This document shows positions 27,518-38,525 of a stretch of DNA of 64,000 nucleotides, in pieces. Where the stretch lies: positions 1-64,000 of the forward strand of contig JAHBWA010000024.1 in assembly GCA_019637195.1 (NCBI GenBank), written 5' to 3'. The translations under genes were made by a program, and so were the position numbers. Under the pieces are notes generated by a model. That model had not been told where the DNA came from. It saw only the letters and a program-made list of their open reading frames with translations, and did not search any database. The DNA comes from Labilithrix sp. GTDB lineage: Bacteria > Myxococcota_A > Polyangia > Polyangiales > Polyangiaceae. Position 1 is the stretch's first letter; each line of letters begins with the position of its first letter.

Positions 27518-28633
27518 TCAGTCGAGCGTGTCGTCGCCCTCGACCAGCGACGAGTCCGGCGGCGGCGAGATGACCGACGACGGCGCGCTCGACTTCGTCT
27601 CCGCGGGCGACATCAGCTTGCGGACGAGGTCGGCGCGGTTGGCGACGCCGAGCTTCTGGTAGAGCCGGCGGACGTACGTGCGGACCGTGTTCTCCGAGAG
27701 CCCCGAGATCGCCGCCACGTTCACGCCGCTGTAGCCCGCGACGAGCAGCCGCGCGATCTCACGCTCGCGCTTGCTCAGGCCCTCGATGGGCGCGGCCTTG
27801 TCCTGCGGCTCGACGCGGAGGATCGCGCATTTTGCGTTGTTGAAGACGGGGTCACCCTCGATCTTCGCGACCGCGACGACCGCGCCCGACGGCAGGCGCG
27901 GCGGCGTCGGCAGGGCCTCTTGCTTGGCGCGCGCCTGGAGCGACTGCTCGGCGGCGTCGACGACGTGGTCTTCGATCGGGAGCACGTCGGTCTCCCACTC
28001 GACGCCGCGCTCGCGGTTGGCCGCCCAGAGGACCTTCTTGCGCTCGCGGTCCACGACGAAGAGCGTGCCGCTCACCTTGCTGAAGGCGCGGAGCGCGGCC
28101 GCCTCGCGCGAGAGCTCGTCGTAGGCGATCTGCACGCGGGCGCCCGCGGCCACGAAGGGCCCGAGCGCCTCGAGCTTGTCGACGTCCGCCTGGGTGAACT
28201 CTCCCTCGGCCTCGCGACGCTCGAGCCCGGCGAGCCCGAAGAGAACGCCGCCCTCGTGGAGGAAGAAGAGGAGCGCGTGCTTCATCCCGCTCTCCGCGTG
28301 CGCCGCGAAGTAGGGCAGCTTCATCCGCTCGTCGTCCGGATAGAGCTCGTTCGCGAGGTAGACGCGGCGCGTCGTCTCGACGACGCTCTTGGTCTCGAAG
28401 CCGAACGCCTGGGTCAGCCGGACGGCGCCGTTCGATTTCAGGGCACGAGCCGCGCCGTCGACGACCCGCGACGAATCGGCGTAGGCCCGCGCGTCCTCCG
28501 TCCCGAAGCAGACGAACGCGCCCGACGCGGGGACGAGCTGACGCATCGCGTCCATGACGCGCCGCCGGAAGCTCGCCCGCGTGCCGTGCTGAACCACCGA
28601 GAGTCGCGCCGCATCAAGCCCAGCCTGTTCCAT
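27518..28633 (-). CDS. LuxR-family transcriptional regulator
   Basis: A 371-aa regulator from ATG 28633. The C-terminal LuxR/GerE helix-turn-helix is clear (GLSKREREIARLLVAGYSG, then GLSENTVRTYVRRLYQKL). The N-terminal 280 residues look like a GAF/PAS-type sensor with no Asp-phosphorylation site or transmembrane segment. Its ligand is unknown. It is divergent from the LeuA-like gene, the starts being 101 nt apart, so that interval probably holds both promoters. Confidence 0.85.
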   Translation of the reverse strand: MEQAGLDAARLSVVQHGTRASFRRRVMDAMRQLVPASGAFVCFGTEDARAYADSSRVVDGAARALKSNGAVRLTQAFGFETKSVVETTRRVYLANELYPDDERMKLPYFAAHAESGMKHALLFFLHEGGVLFGLAGLERREAEGEFTQADVDKLEALGPFVAAGARVQIAYDELSREAAALRAFSKVSGTLFVVDRERKKVLWAANRERGVEWETDVLPIEDHVVDAAEQSLQARAKQEALPTPPRLPSGAVVAVAKIEGDPVFNNAKCAILRVEPQDKAAPIEGLSKREREIARLLVAGYSGVNVAAISGLSENTVRTYVRRLYQKLGVANRADLVRKLMSPAETKSSAPSSVISPPPDSSLVEGDDTLD

Positions 28634-28734
28634 CGTCCTCTCCAGGTTCGGGTGCCCGGTCGGCCCCCTCGTGAGGGTCCGATCGTCGGCGACGCCAGCC
28701 GTCCGCAGCGGCGACTTCGTGGCATACTCTACCC

Positions 28735-29997
<1,263 letters not shown>

Positions 29998-30018
29998 TCG
30001 ACGCCCGCGGCGCGGCGC

Positions 30019-30435
30019 TCAGCGCGTCTCGAAGAGCACCTTCAGGACGAGGCTGAGGCCGAGGAGCACGATCGGCGCGAAGCCCATCAGCATGCCGAGG
30101 ACCACGCCGACGAGGCACGGGACGTACTTGCTGCCCATGCGCTTTCGATACTCGTCGGCCCTAGCCACCATCAGGATCCAGCCGATGCCGCTCGCCAGCG
30201 TGAGGATCGAGACGATGGCGAGCTGGTTCACGCACGTCCAGCTGAGGAGGCCGAGCACCGGCACCGCGATCGCGCTCGAGACGAGGCTGCCGACCGCGCG
30301 CAGATCGCCCTCGGCGATGGTCACGCGCGCGGCGCAGCCCCGGCACATGAGGTTCCCGCCCTTGTCGTAGGTCGCGGTGCTCGGATCCATCATGATCCCG
30401 CAGCGCGCACACTGAACGGCACGGTAGTTCGACAC
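30019..30435 (-). CDS. Small zinc-ribbon membrane protein
   Basis: A 138-aa protein, unknown function. A CxxC...CxxC zinc ribbon (CARCGIMMD, CRGCAARV) is followed by a membrane pair around 48-65 and 70-88 and another hydrophobic stretch at 105-130. Last gene of a four-gene minus-strand operon (start 9 nt after the preceding stop). Confidence 0.7.
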   Translation of the reverse strand: MSNYRAVQCARCGIMMDPSTATYDKGGNLMCRGCAARVTIAEGDLRAVGSLVSSAIAVPVLGLLSWTCVNQLAIVSILTLASGIGWILMVARADEYRKRMGSKYVPCLVGVVLGMLMGFAPIVLLGLSLVLKVLFETR

Positions 30436-30444
30436 GACGACACC

Positions 30445-31869
30445 CTACCCCTTGGGGAGGCCGACGGGGAGGGTCGGCATCGCCTTCTGCACGAGGTCCG
30501 TCTGCGACAGCGCGTCGGTGACCGCCTGGACCTCGGCGCTGTCCTTGAAGAAGGAGAGCTGCTTCTCCGCCCGCTCGACGGCGAAGCGCGAGGCCGTGTT
30601 GAGGACGAGGCCCTTGGCCTCCTTGGTCGCGGCCGCGGTCGCCGCGGCGACGAGCGCGTCCGACGAGAGCGAGCCGGCGCTCTTCACCGTCTCGACGGTC
30701 GCCATCACGGTGCCGGCGATCTTCCGCGCCTTCTGCGTGTACTCGATGGCCTCGTTGATGACGAGGGCGACCTTGCCCCCGTGCGGGACGATGGCGATGA
30801 TCGTCTGGAGGTAGCCGAGGTAGTCGTGGTCCCCGCGCCACACGTCGAGCACCGTGCGGTAGACCCGCGACGTCGGCAGGCCCGTCATCGCGTCGAGGGC
30901 CTGGAGGAAGGCGCCGACCGCGGCGAGCTTCTTCTCGCGCTCGTCCGCGCGCCATTTGGCGAACTCGGGGCTCGCCTCGATCTTGGCGACGAGCTCCTTG
31001 CCCGCGCCGAGCAGCCGCTCCTTCTCGCCCTCGTCCGCCGGAAAGAGCGGCGCGCGCGCGGGACCGGCGCTGTCCTCGACGACGGCGAGCAGCACCTTGC
31101 GAATGCTCGCCGCCAGCGTGGCCGAGCCCGCGTCGGTGGCGCGCACGGTCATGCCGACCGCGATGATGTCGGCCTCGATCCGCGCGAGGTGAGCGCGGTC
31201 GGCCTCGAGGCGCTCGACGAGCAGGACGAGGATCTCCTCGTAGTTCTCGACGGTCACCTGGAACGGCAGCTCGTACGGGAGGCCCTTCGGGTCCTTCTTC
31301 AGCTCGAGCAGCTGCTCGACGAGGCGGTACTGCTCGAGGCGGCCCTCTTCGATCGCGTTGCGGATCCGCTGGAGCTGCGCGAGGAGGCGCGTGAGCGTCC
31401 AGTCGAGCCTGCGGATCTCTTCGTAGTCGGTGTGGACGTGATCGCGCGCCTTCTTCCACGCCGCCTCGGCGGCCTTGCGGTCGGCGTCGGTCATCCCCGC
31501 GGTGAACATCAGGCGCTCGGGCACCTTCCGCTCGATCGAGAACGCCCTCCCGCCTCCGTCCACGCGCGCGTAGAACGGGACGTCGCGCGACTGGAGCGCG
31601 TCGAGCGCGACCACGCCTTTCTGCGCGAGCACGCGGTAGGCGTCCTGGCTGCTCTCGTCGGCGGAGGTCTGCACGTCGGCGTACTTGCCCGAGTAGAGCT
31701 TGTATGCACCATGCACCCATTCACGACCGTAGAGGTGCGCGAGCGGCGTCTCCGGCGGACGGGAGCCGCACGCCGCGATCAGCGTCGGCGAGCTGACGAG
31801 GGCGACGAGGGGGAAGGTCGCGAAGCCGCCGAGCAGCGCGCGCCGGGATACGCGTCGCGCCTCGCTCAC
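30445..31869 (-). CDS. Tat-exported lipoprotein, unknown function
   Basis: A 474-aa protein. The N terminus has a twin-arginine motif (VSRRALLGGFA) and a lipobox (TLIAAC, Cys about 34), so it is likely folded before export and lipid-anchored. The mature part is mostly charged amphipathic helix, with a candidate coiled coil from about 140 to 260 (LDWTLTRLLAQLQRIRNAIEEG, then VERLEADRAHLARIEADI). Not recognised as a named family. Its ATG overlaps the previous stop as ATGA. Confidence 0.7.
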   Translation of the reverse strand: MSEARRVSRRALLGGFATFPLVALVSSPTLIAACGSRPPETPLAHLYGREWVHGAYKLYSGKYADVQTSADESSQDAYRVLAQKGVVALDALQSRDVPFYARVDGGGRAFSIERKVPERLMFTAGMTDADRKAAEAAWKKARDHVHTDYEEIRRLDWTLTRLLAQLQRIRNAIEEGRLEQYRLVEQLLELKKDPKGLPYELPFQVTVENYEEILVLLVERLEADRAHLARIEADIIAVGMTVRATDAGSATLAASIRKVLLAVVEDSAGPARAPLFPADEGEKERLLGAGKELVAKIEASPEFAKWRADEREKKLAAVGAFLQALDAMTGLPTSRVYRTVLDVWRGDHDYLGYLQTIIAIVPHGGKVALVINEAIEYTQKARKIAGTVMATVETVKSAGSLSSDALVAAATAAATKEAKGLVLNTASRFAVERAEKQLSFFKDSAEVQAVTDALSQTDLVQKAMPTLPVGLPKG

Positions 31870-33095
31870 AGGAGCGTGATCTCCGCCGAGCCTTGGAACT
31901 TGTCCTTCACGTCGCCGGGCTTGGCGGCCGCGCGACCGGGCGGCCCCTGCCGTCCGGCGTTGCCCGAAGAGCCCTGCGCCCCTTCGCTGCCGTCGGAGCC
32001 GCGCTGCGCCTGCGGCGGCGACTGGCCGCTCGAGCCCGACGGGGTCATGCCGCTGCCGCCCGGGCCCGTCCCGCCGCCGTGACCTCCGCCGCCGCCGCTC
32101 CCCGCGCTCCCGCCGCTGACGTCGAGGCGGATCTGGCTGGCGAGATCCGCGAAGCGTGCATCATACACGAGATCGATGGTCCCGCCGGGACCGCCGTTGC
32201 CGCCGTTGCCGCCGGGACCACCTTGCCCGCCCTTGCCGCCCGCGCCACCGGGGTTCCCGCCGCCGCCGCGCCCGCCTTGACCGCCCGCGCCGCCGTGCCC
32301 GCCGCTGCCGCCCGCGCCTCCGTTCGCGCGGAGGGTGACGGGCTGTCCTTCCGGCACGAGGAGGAAGTCCTGCGTGTCGCCCTCGAGGCTGATCGCGACG
32401 AGGCGATCGTAGAACGGCGTCTTCACGACGGTCGCGAACGCCGTGACGTGGGGGCCGGGCGCGCCGTCGCCGCCGGCGCCGCCGCCCGTCCCGCTGCCGC
32501 CGTCCCCGCCGGCGCCGCCGGCCGACGAGGTCGAGCCGGACGCGCCGTCCTTGCCGGACGCGCCCTGGCTGCCGTCGCTGCCGCTCGCGCCGGGCGACGC
32601 GGAGCCGCCCGCGCCGGTGATGCACGAATAGTCGGGCTTGTAGGTCGTCGTGAACGAGAACTTGTCGGGCCGGCGCTTGAAGACGCTCCGGATCTCGAAC
32701 TCCTTGCCCGCCGTGGCGAGGAGGTTCGGGTTCGGCGCGAACCAACCGTCGCGATCGAACTTGCCTTGCTCGCTGTGGAAGGCAAAGTCGACGAAGTCGA
32801 GCTTGTCGTTCTTGTTCGCGTCGTGGCCGGCCCAGGTCTCGAGCTGCTTCGCGCTCTTGTCGCCCTCGAGGACGACCTCCGCGAAGACCGCCATCTGCAC
32901 GGGCTCGCGCGGGCAGATCGTCTTCTGCTGCCGCCGGAGGTCGACGGCCATCGACTTCACCTCCGCCTTCTCCAGGCTGATGGTGTCGTTGCCGGCGAGG
33001 CGACGGAAGAATCCGCATCCGGATGCGGAGGCGACGAGGACGAGGGCGAGGAGCGCGCGCGCGGGGGTAGACGAGGGCATGACCTTCGCGGCCAT
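31866..33095 (-). CDS. Gly-rich collagen-like lipoprotein
   Basis: A 409-aa exported lipoprotein (lipobox ASASGC, Cys about 27). After a folded part of about 130 residues, two tracts of G-X-Y-like repeats, mostly Gly/Ser/Ala/Asp, occupy about 165-215 and 255-400. A short non-repetitive segment sits between (VTAFATVVKTPFYDRLVAI). Probably an extended surface fibre or spacer. It is translationally coupled to the Tat lipoprotein gene. Confidence 0.7.
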   Translation of the reverse strand: MAAKVMPSSTPARALLALVLVASASGCGFFRRLAGNDTISLEKAEVKSMAVDLRRQQKTICPREPVQMAVFAEVVLEGDKSAKQLETWAGHDANKNDKLDFVDFAFHSEQGKFDRDGWFAPNPNLLATAGKEFEIRSVFKRRPDKFSFTTTYKPDYSCITGAGGSASPGASGSDGSQGASGKDGASGSTSSAGGAGGDGGSGTGGGAGGDGAPGPHVTAFATVVKTPFYDRLVAISLEGDTQDFLLVPEGQPVTLRANGGAGGSGGHGGAGGQGGRGGGGNPGGAGGKGGQGGPGGNGGNGGPGGTIDLVYDARFADLASQIRLDVSGGSAGSGGGGGHGGGTGPGGSGMTPSGSSGQSPPQAQRGSDGSEGAQGSSGNAGRQGPPGRAAAKPGDVKDKFQGSAEITLL

Positions 33096-33140
33096 ACTAC
33101 GCTAGCCGAGCGGCGACCTTCCTCCGATGGCGGCGGCGCG

Positions 33141-33695
33141 CTACCGGCAGGCCCCGGAGGTCGGGAGGCACTGGCGGCTCGAACCGAGCTGCGTGCAGGA
33201 GAAGCCGTCCGGGCAGCCGGACAACGAGCACGCCTGACCGCAGAAAGCGCGCTCTTCCGGGGCGCCGCCGTCGTCGTCGCCGCTCGGTCCGCCGCGGAGG
33301 ATGCAGAGCGCCCCCGAGGCGCAGTCGTCGTTCGAGGTGCACGCGGCGCAGAGGTCGCCGGCGCCGCTCGGCCCGCCGGCGTCGACCGGTGGGACGGGCG
33401 GCCCGGCGTCCTCGGGCGGCGGCGCGGGCGGCGGCTCGTCGCCTGGGCGTTGCCTGTCGGGATAGCGGTAGCAGTCGTCCCAGCACTGGTCCCAGCACAT
33501 CGGGTAGCAACCCCAGGCGTCGCACCAGTAGTCGCAGACCGTGCGGCAGCGGCGAACGACCTGGTCGCAGTCGCGGTAGCTCGTGCTCGTGCGCCCGTCG
33601 CCGCAGCTCGCGACGAGCGCGACCGTCAGCGCCGTCGCGCCGAGCGAGGCCGCGAGACGCAGCGCGCCCGGAGACTTCGTTCCCGCCGGAGCCAT
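33141..33695 (-). CDS. Small Cys-rich lipoprotein
   Basis: A 184-aa exported protein with a lipobox (ALVASC, Cys about 31). A dense Cys/Trp/Tyr cluster follows (CRTVCDYWCDAWGCYPMC), then a Pro-rich spacer and a second cluster ending CRxxxTSGACR, probably disulfide-rich. First gene of the four-gene operon. Function unknown. Confidence 0.7.
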   Translation of the reverse strand: MAPAGTKSPGALRLAASLGATALTVALVASCGDGRTSTSYRDCDQVVRRCRTVCDYWCDAWGCYPMCWDQCWDDCYRYPDRQRPGDEPPPAPPPEDAGPPVPPVDAGGPSGAGDLCAACTSNDDCASGALCILRGGPSGDDDGGAPEERAFCGQACSLSGCPDGFSCTQLGSSRQCLPTSGACR

Positions 33696-33773
33696 CTCTC
33701 TTCTTTGCGCCTTCGCGGGCCGAGGCGCAATGTGCGCCTGCGCAGATCCGCCGATCCGGGCGGGCGCTCGTCG

Positions 33774-34826
33774 TCAGAGGCCGAGCCAGGCCGCCGGAGA
33801 TACGGTCTGCGTCGCGTGGCGGATCTCGAAGTAGAGCATCGGCCCGCGCCCCTCGTCGCCCACGGTGCCGAGCCGCTCGCCCGCGGAGACCTCGTCTCCG
33901 ACCCTCACGTCCATCGCGGCGAGGTTGCCGCTCACCGTGTAGTAGTGGTCGCCGTGGTCGACGATGACGAGGCGGCCGTACGGCCCGTAGCGATCGGCGA
34001 ACGCGACGCGCCCGCCGAAGACGGCGCGGACGGGCGCCCCGAGCGCGCTCTTGATCTCGAGCCCCGGCCCGTCGGTGCCCTCGCGCTTCGCGGGTCGGAC
34101 CTCGGAGCGACCGGCGAGCGGGAAGAGGAGCCGGCCCTTCGACGACGCGAAGCCGCCCGGCAGCGCGGCGGGCGCCGCGCCGTTTCCGCCGTAGACGGCG
34201 ACGTACTCGGTCGAGCCGCTCGACGTCTCGAACGCGCGATCGAAGGCCTGCTGGCGTCGCGCCTCGTCCTCCACCGCCAGGCGCGCGGCGTCCATCTCCG
34301 TGCGCTGGCTCGCGAGCGCGACGCGGTCGCGCGCGATGCGCTCGAGCGCGTGGGAGAGGAGCACGCCTCGTTCGCGGAGCTTCTTCTCCGAGGCGAGCTC
34401 GGCGGCGAGCGTGCGCCTCGCCCGCTCGACCCGCAGCGCGTGCGAGACGAGCTCGTTGAAGCCACCGCCGACGGGCAACATGCCCGCGCGCGTCAGCCGG
34501 TAGAACGCGCGGCCGCGCGCGAGCGAGCGCGCGTGCGCGCCGGCGATCTTCCCTCCGAGCTCGGTGAGCTCGCGCTTCGAGACCTCCTCCTCGGCGTCGA
34601 GATCGGCGATCCGGCGATCGAGCGCGGCGAGCGCGAGCGCAGGCGACGGCTGGCTGCTCTGCATCGCCAGCAGCGGCGGCGGCGGCGCGGCCGGGCTGAC
34701 CGGGACGAAGTCCGGCTCGCCCGCGCGCGCGCCCGGCGCGGCGTTGCCGTCGCCGGCGGACAGCGCCGCCGCGGCGAACGCGACGACGACGGCGAGCGCG
34801 GTCCGCGGCGAGAGGAGGCGGCTCAT
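33774..34826 (-). CDS. EnvC/NlpD-like LytM factor (murein hydrolase activator)
   Basis: A 350-aa periplasmic protein. Signal segment (about 8-28), a coiled-coil region (about 65-215) and a C-terminal LytM/M23 domain (about 225-345; GLEIKSALGAPVRAVFGG, then LVIVDHGDHYYTVSGNL). The catalytic His and Asp of active M23 endopeptidases are replaced (GLEIK, YTVSGN), as in EnvC and NlpD, which activate amidases instead of cutting. It follows ftsX directly, ATG 34826 overlapping the ftsX stop as ATGA. Confidence 0.85.
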   Translation of the reverse strand: MSRLLSPRTALAVVVAFAAAALSAGDGNAAPGARAGEPDFVPVSPAAPPPPLLAMQSSQPSPALALAALDRRIADLDAEEEVSKRELTELGGKIAGAHARSLARGRAFYRLTRAGMLPVGGGFNELVSHALRVERARRTLAAELASEKKLRERGVLLSHALERIARDRVALASQRTEMDAARLAVEDEARRQQAFDRAFETSSGSTEYVAVYGGNGAAPAALPGGFASSKGRLLFPLAGRSEVRPAKREGTDGPGLEIKSALGAPVRAVFGGRVAFADRYGPYGRLVIVDHGDHYYTVSGNLAAMDVRVGDEVSAGERLGTVGDEGRGPMLYFEIRHATQTVSPAAWLGL

Positions 34827-35713
34827 ACCGTCACGAGCCTCCGGAGACCGAGGAGCGCGGCGAACATCCCGAGCAACATACCGACGGCGACCATCCCGAC
34901 GATGACCTGCCACGGCAAGAACGACGGCTCGACGCCGACGAGCGAGGCGAGCTCCGCGTCGAGTCGACCGCGGACCACGAAGAAGAGGCCCGCGAGCAGG
35001 CCGATCGCGCCGGTGGCGCCGAGCGCACCCTGCGACATGCCCTCGACGAGGAAGGGCCCCTTGATGAAGCGATCGGTCGCGCCGACCAGCTTCAGCACCT
35101 CGACCTCGGTCCGGCGGCGCTGCAGGGCGAGGCGGATGGTCGATCCGACGACCGCGAGCACCGACGCGAAGACGACGAGCGCGAGGAGCGCGGCCGCCGC
35201 GACGCCGCCGCGGATCAGGCGCCCGAGCCGCTCGGTCCACGCCTGATAGGTCTCGACGTCTTCGACCGCGGGAAGCTTCTGCAGCTTCGCGACGACGTCG
35301 GCGAGCTCGGCGTCGGTGACGTCGGCGCTCACCTCGATCTCGAGCGAGGCGGGGAACGCCTCGACCGGAAGCGCGGCGAGCTCGGCGCGCGGCCCGGCCT
35401 CGCTCTGCCCGAACTCGGCGCGCGCCTGCGTCGACGAGATGTAGCGGACGCTGGTGACGATCGGCACGGCGGCGAGCGCCCCCTTGAGCTGCTCGACGTC
35501 CTGCGCCGCCGCGTTGTCCTTCAGGTAGATCGACGCGCGACCGGCGTGCGCCCAGCGCTCCTCGATCGAGCGGAGGTTCGTGAGGACGAGGAGCGCGGCG
35601 CCGAGGCAGACGAACGCGACCGCGAGCGAGAACACGCTGAGCGCGTGCAGCCTCCACTCGCGGAGCATCCCGCGCCTCGCCCTTCGCGTCGTGCCGATGG
35701 ATCCGTCGAGCAT
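34823..35713 (-). CDS. ftsX: Cell-division transporter subunit FtsX
   Basis: Membrane partner of FtsE in the division ABC complex, which transmits ATP hydrolysis to a periplasmic murein-hydrolase activator. 296 aa: first helix about 25-47 (LSVFSLAVAFVCLGAALLVL), a periplasmic ECD with SASLEIEVSADVTD-type strands, then three helices (about 170-195, 215-245, 265-290). Length is normal. Between ftsE (48-nt gap) and the envC-like gene (4-nt overlap), it forms one division operon. Confidence 0.92.
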   Translation of the reverse strand: MLDGSIGTTRRARRGMLREWRLHALSVFSLAVAFVCLGAALLVLTNLRSIEERWAHAGRASIYLKDNAAAQDVEQLKGALAAVPIVTSVRYISSTQARAEFGQSEAGPRAELAALPVEAFPASLEIEVSADVTDAELADVVAKLQKLPAVEDVETYQAWTERLGRLIRGGVAAAALLALVVFASVLAVVGSTIRLALQRRRTEVEVLKLVGATDRFIKGPFLVEGMSQGALGATGAIGLLAGLFFVVRGRLDAELASLVGVEPSFLPWQVIVGMVAVGMLLGMFAALLGLRRLVTV

Positions 35714-35761
35714 GTCATTCCTTCGTGGGATGACGCGGTCACCCCGAGGTCGGAGCGCCGG

Positions 35762-36637
35762 TCAGACCGGCAGCGCGTTGTCGTAGAGATCGTCTTCGGC
35801 CATCGCCACGCCGTTGGGGACGTCGACGGCCTTGCCTTCGTCGAGGACGAGGAGCCGGCGCGCGCGCACGTCGAGCAGCGAGCGGTCGTGCGTCGCGAAG
35901 AGCACGGTGGTGCCGCCCTCGTGGATCTCCTCGAAGAGGCCGAGGACGTCGAGCGCGAGCTGAGGATCGAGGTTGCCGGTCGGCTCGTCGGCCAGGATGA
36001 GCGCCGGCTCGCCCACGATGGCGCGTGCGACGGCCACGCGCTGCTGCTCGCCGCCGGAGAGGACGCCGGCCGGATCGCCGCCGCGTCCCTGGAGGCCGAC
36101 GCGCTCGAGCGCCTCGCCGACGCGCGAGCGGATGAGGCGCGACGGGAGGCCGAGCACCTCGAGCGTGATCGCGACGTTCTCGAAGACGCTCCACGACTGC
36201 ACGAGCTTGAAGTCCTGAAAGACGACGCCGATGTTCCGGCGGAGAAACGGGATCGACTCCTCGCGCAGGCGGACGATGTCGCGGCCGAGGAAGAGGATGC
36301 GGCCCTCGTCCGGCTTCTCGGCTGCGTACAAGATGCGCAGGAGGGTGCTCTTACCCGACCCGCTCGGGCCGGTGATGAAGACGAACTCGCCGCGCTCGAT
36401 GATGAGGTTCAAGCCGCGGAGGACGGGCGCGCCCGGCCGGTAGGACTTGTAGACGTCCTCGAACATGAGGATCGGGCGGTTCGCCGCGTCGCGCGTGAAC
36501 CGCTCGGCGCCGGCGCGGAGGAGCGGCCGGAAGGCGCGGGAGCTCGACTCGACCTCGTCGCCGTCGTCCCGCGAAGCCACACGCCCTCGCCCACCGTCGG
36601 GCGCTCGCCGGAAGCTCCGATCCTCGCGATGACTCAT
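35762..36637 (-). CDS. ftsE: Cell-division ATPase FtsE
   Basis: ABC ATPase of the division complex. From ATG 36637 it is 291 aa, longer than the usual 220-235 because of a charged N-terminal extension of about 57 residues; an internal ATG (MFEDVYKSY) would give the normal length. Motifs: Walker A GPSGSGKS (about 90-97), signature LSGGEQQR (about 193-200) and Walker B LILADEP. The extension may be a lineage feature or a start-site error. It leads the ftsE-ftsX-envC-like operon. Confidence 0.92.
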   Translation of the reverse strand: MSHREDRSFRRAPDGGRGRVASRDDGDEVESSSRAFRPLLRAGAERFTRDAANRPILMFEDVYKSYRPGAPVLRGLNLIIERGEFVFITGPSGSGKSTLLRILYAAEKPDEGRILFLGRDIVRLREESIPFLRRNIGVVFQDFKLVQSWSVFENVAITLEVLGLPSRLIRSRVGEALERVGLQGRGGDPAGVLSGGEQQRVAVARAIVGEPALILADEPTGNLDPQLALDVLGLFEEIHEGGTTVLFATHDRSLLDVRARRLLVLDEGKAVDVPNGVAMAEDDLYDNALPV

Positions 36638-36916
36638 GTTTCTCCGGGTATCAGCTCGCTCGATCCACCTACAAGTTTTCGACCGAGCGGGCGCTCGGGG
36701 GGCTCCGGCGCGCGAGCTCCGCGCGTCCGCAGCCGCGCCGTCGGCGCCGACCGACGGCGCGGGGACGCAGGAGCGGCTTCCCTCCGAGCCTGGCCGGCGA
36801 ATACCATTCGATGCTGGCCGTCGAACCTCGATGGCGTCCGAGATGCGCGGTCGCGACGCGACCGCGGAAAGCACGTGCTGCGGCCGTCGCCGCGGCGCCG
36901 AGAGGAGCGGAAGAAG

Positions 36917-38410
36917 ATGAGGGTGAAGCTAGCCGGGCTCGTTGCCATGATTCTCACGGCGTCCTGTGCGGTGCAGATCGGCACCGACGGCGGCGGAGGT
37001 GGCAACGGCTCGGCCCCGCGCGCACCGCAGGCGCGGCGCGCTCCGCCTCCTCCCCCACCGCCGCCGGCGAGGCGCGCCGCCGCCGCGACCCCGCCCCCAG
37101 CCCCGGCGCCCGCCAAGACGCCGGCCAAGGGGCTGGGGCGCGCAGCACCTACACCTCCCCCCACGCAGTCCACCGCGACCGCGCCCAACACGCTCCTCGC
37201 GATGACCGCGGACACCGGCCTGAACCTCGCGCTGGTGCAGACGATCGCGAAGCGGAACCCGAAGGGCTGCGGGTACGTCGAGGTCGCCGACAAGAACTGG
37301 GTGTACATCGACTGCGGCAAGTACCAGCCGTCGACGAAGGCGGTGCCCCGCCTCTCGCTGCGCAAGGCGAAGGTCGTCAAGTCGCGCCAGTACCTCTTCA
37401 CGCCGCTCCGCACGCAGCTGCGCAACTCGGCGATCCGGATCGGGCCCGGGCCGGCGACGCCGACGCTGAGCGGGGGAAAGCCCGCCGTCGCGACCGGCGG
37501 CGCGCCCGCCGCCGGCGGCCCCGTGCAGATCGGCGAGAACCTCCCGGACTCGGTCGACCACCGCGTGACGAAGCTCGAGGGCCCGATCAAAAACCAGGGC
37601 GGCGTCGGCTCGTGCACCGGACACTCGCTGTCGAGCGCGCTCGACAACGCGGCGATCCGCGCCGGCAACCTGAAGCCGAACGATCTCGATCGCATGACGT
37701 CGCCGATGCACGTCTGGTCGCGCTACGGCCTGCCCAACATGGGCGCCGCCGCCGACGGCAACATCGGGCAGCCGGTCGCCGTCTACACGACCTGGAAGCA
37801 GAACGACAAAGAGGCCTGCATGCTCTTCCAGGGGAAGGGCTCGTACGCGACCGAGTGCGCCGAGGCCTACGGCGTGAAGGCGAACGGCTGGCGTGAGGAC
37901 AAGACCCTCATGGCCAAGTACGACAAGTCCCAAGGCGAGGGCATCTACAAGATCTCCTCGATCGAGAAGCTCCAGGTGGAGCCGCCGGACATGGATGAGC
38001 TCCTCGGCATCCTCGCCGGCGGCGCCGACATCTGGGCGGCGTTCCTGATCGACGGCCGCAACTGGATGAACAGCGCGATGAAGAACGCCGTCATGCCGGA
38101 TTGGGCCAACTACTCGAGCGGCCACGCGGTCGTCATCTCGGGCTACCGCAACACCCCGAACGGCAGGCAGTTCCTCATCCACAACAGCTGGGGGACCTCG
38201 TGGGGCGACGGCGGGTACGCCTGGCTGAGCGAGAAGATGGTGACCAAGTTCTTGTATTATGCATACAGGGTCAAGATCACCAACGGCGTGCCGAAGGGAG
38301 ACCTGACCGACGACGACTGCGCGCCCGACGAGCTCGTCGACCTGACGACCGGCATCTGCGCCGTCATGTGCGACGACGACACGCGACCGAACAACGGTTG
38401 CAAGAAGTAA
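36917..38410 (+). CDS. Papain-like cysteine peptidase (C1-type) lipoprotein
   Basis: A 497-aa exported protein. The lipobox ILTASC puts the lipid-modified Cys near residue 17, and a Pro/Ala-rich spacer reaches about 90. The C-terminal 270 residues form a C1-type domain. The oxyanion Gln and nucleophile are in IKNQGGVGSC (Gln227, Cys233), His403 in SSGHAVVISGY, and Asn423 in HNSWGTSWGDGGYAWLS. All four catalytic elements are therefore intact. Purine-rich aggagcggaagaag precedes ATG 36917. A strong terminator follows. Confidence 0.9.
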   Translation: MRVKLAGLVAMILTASCAVQIGTDGGGGGNGSAPRAPQARRAPPPPPPPPARRAAAATPPPAPAPAKTPAKGLGRAAPTPPPTQSTATAPNTLLAMTADTGLNLALVQTIAKRNPKGCGYVEVADKNWVYIDCGKYQPSTKAVPRLSLRKAKVVKSRQYLFTPLRTQLRNSAIRIGPGPATPTLSGGKPAVATGGAPAAGGPVQIGENLPDSVDHRVTKLEGPIKNQGGVGSCTGHSLSSALDNAAIRAGNLKPNDLDRMTSPMHVWSRYGLPNMGAAADGNIGQPVAVYTTWKQNDKEACMLFQGKGSYATECAEAYGVKANGWREDKTLMAKYDKSQGEGIYKISSIEKLQVEPPDMDELLGILAGGADIWAAFLIDGRNWMNSAMKNAVMPDWANYSSGHAVVISGYRNTPNGRQFLIHNSWGTSWGDGGYAWLSEKMVTKFLYYAYRVKITNGVPKGDLTDDDCAPDELVDLTTGICAVMCDDDTRPNNGCKK

Positions 38411-38441
38411 GAGCGCCGCGCCTCGCGCGAGCGTCCGAGCT

Positions 38442-38473
38442 GGGCGGGACGACCTCGGTCATCCCGCCCTTTT
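38442..38473 (+). terminator. Intrinsic terminator after the C1-peptidase gene
   Basis: An 8-bp stem (GGGCGGGA/TCCCGCCC) extends inward with a further GACC/GGTC after one mismatch. It is followed by TTTT at 38470-38473 and lies about 30 nt downstream of the stop. Confidence 0.85.
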
Positions 38474-38525
38474 CGCGTCCTTCGCGTCGCGTGCGTCCCT
38501 CGCCGTCGACGCCAGCGACGCGCCC

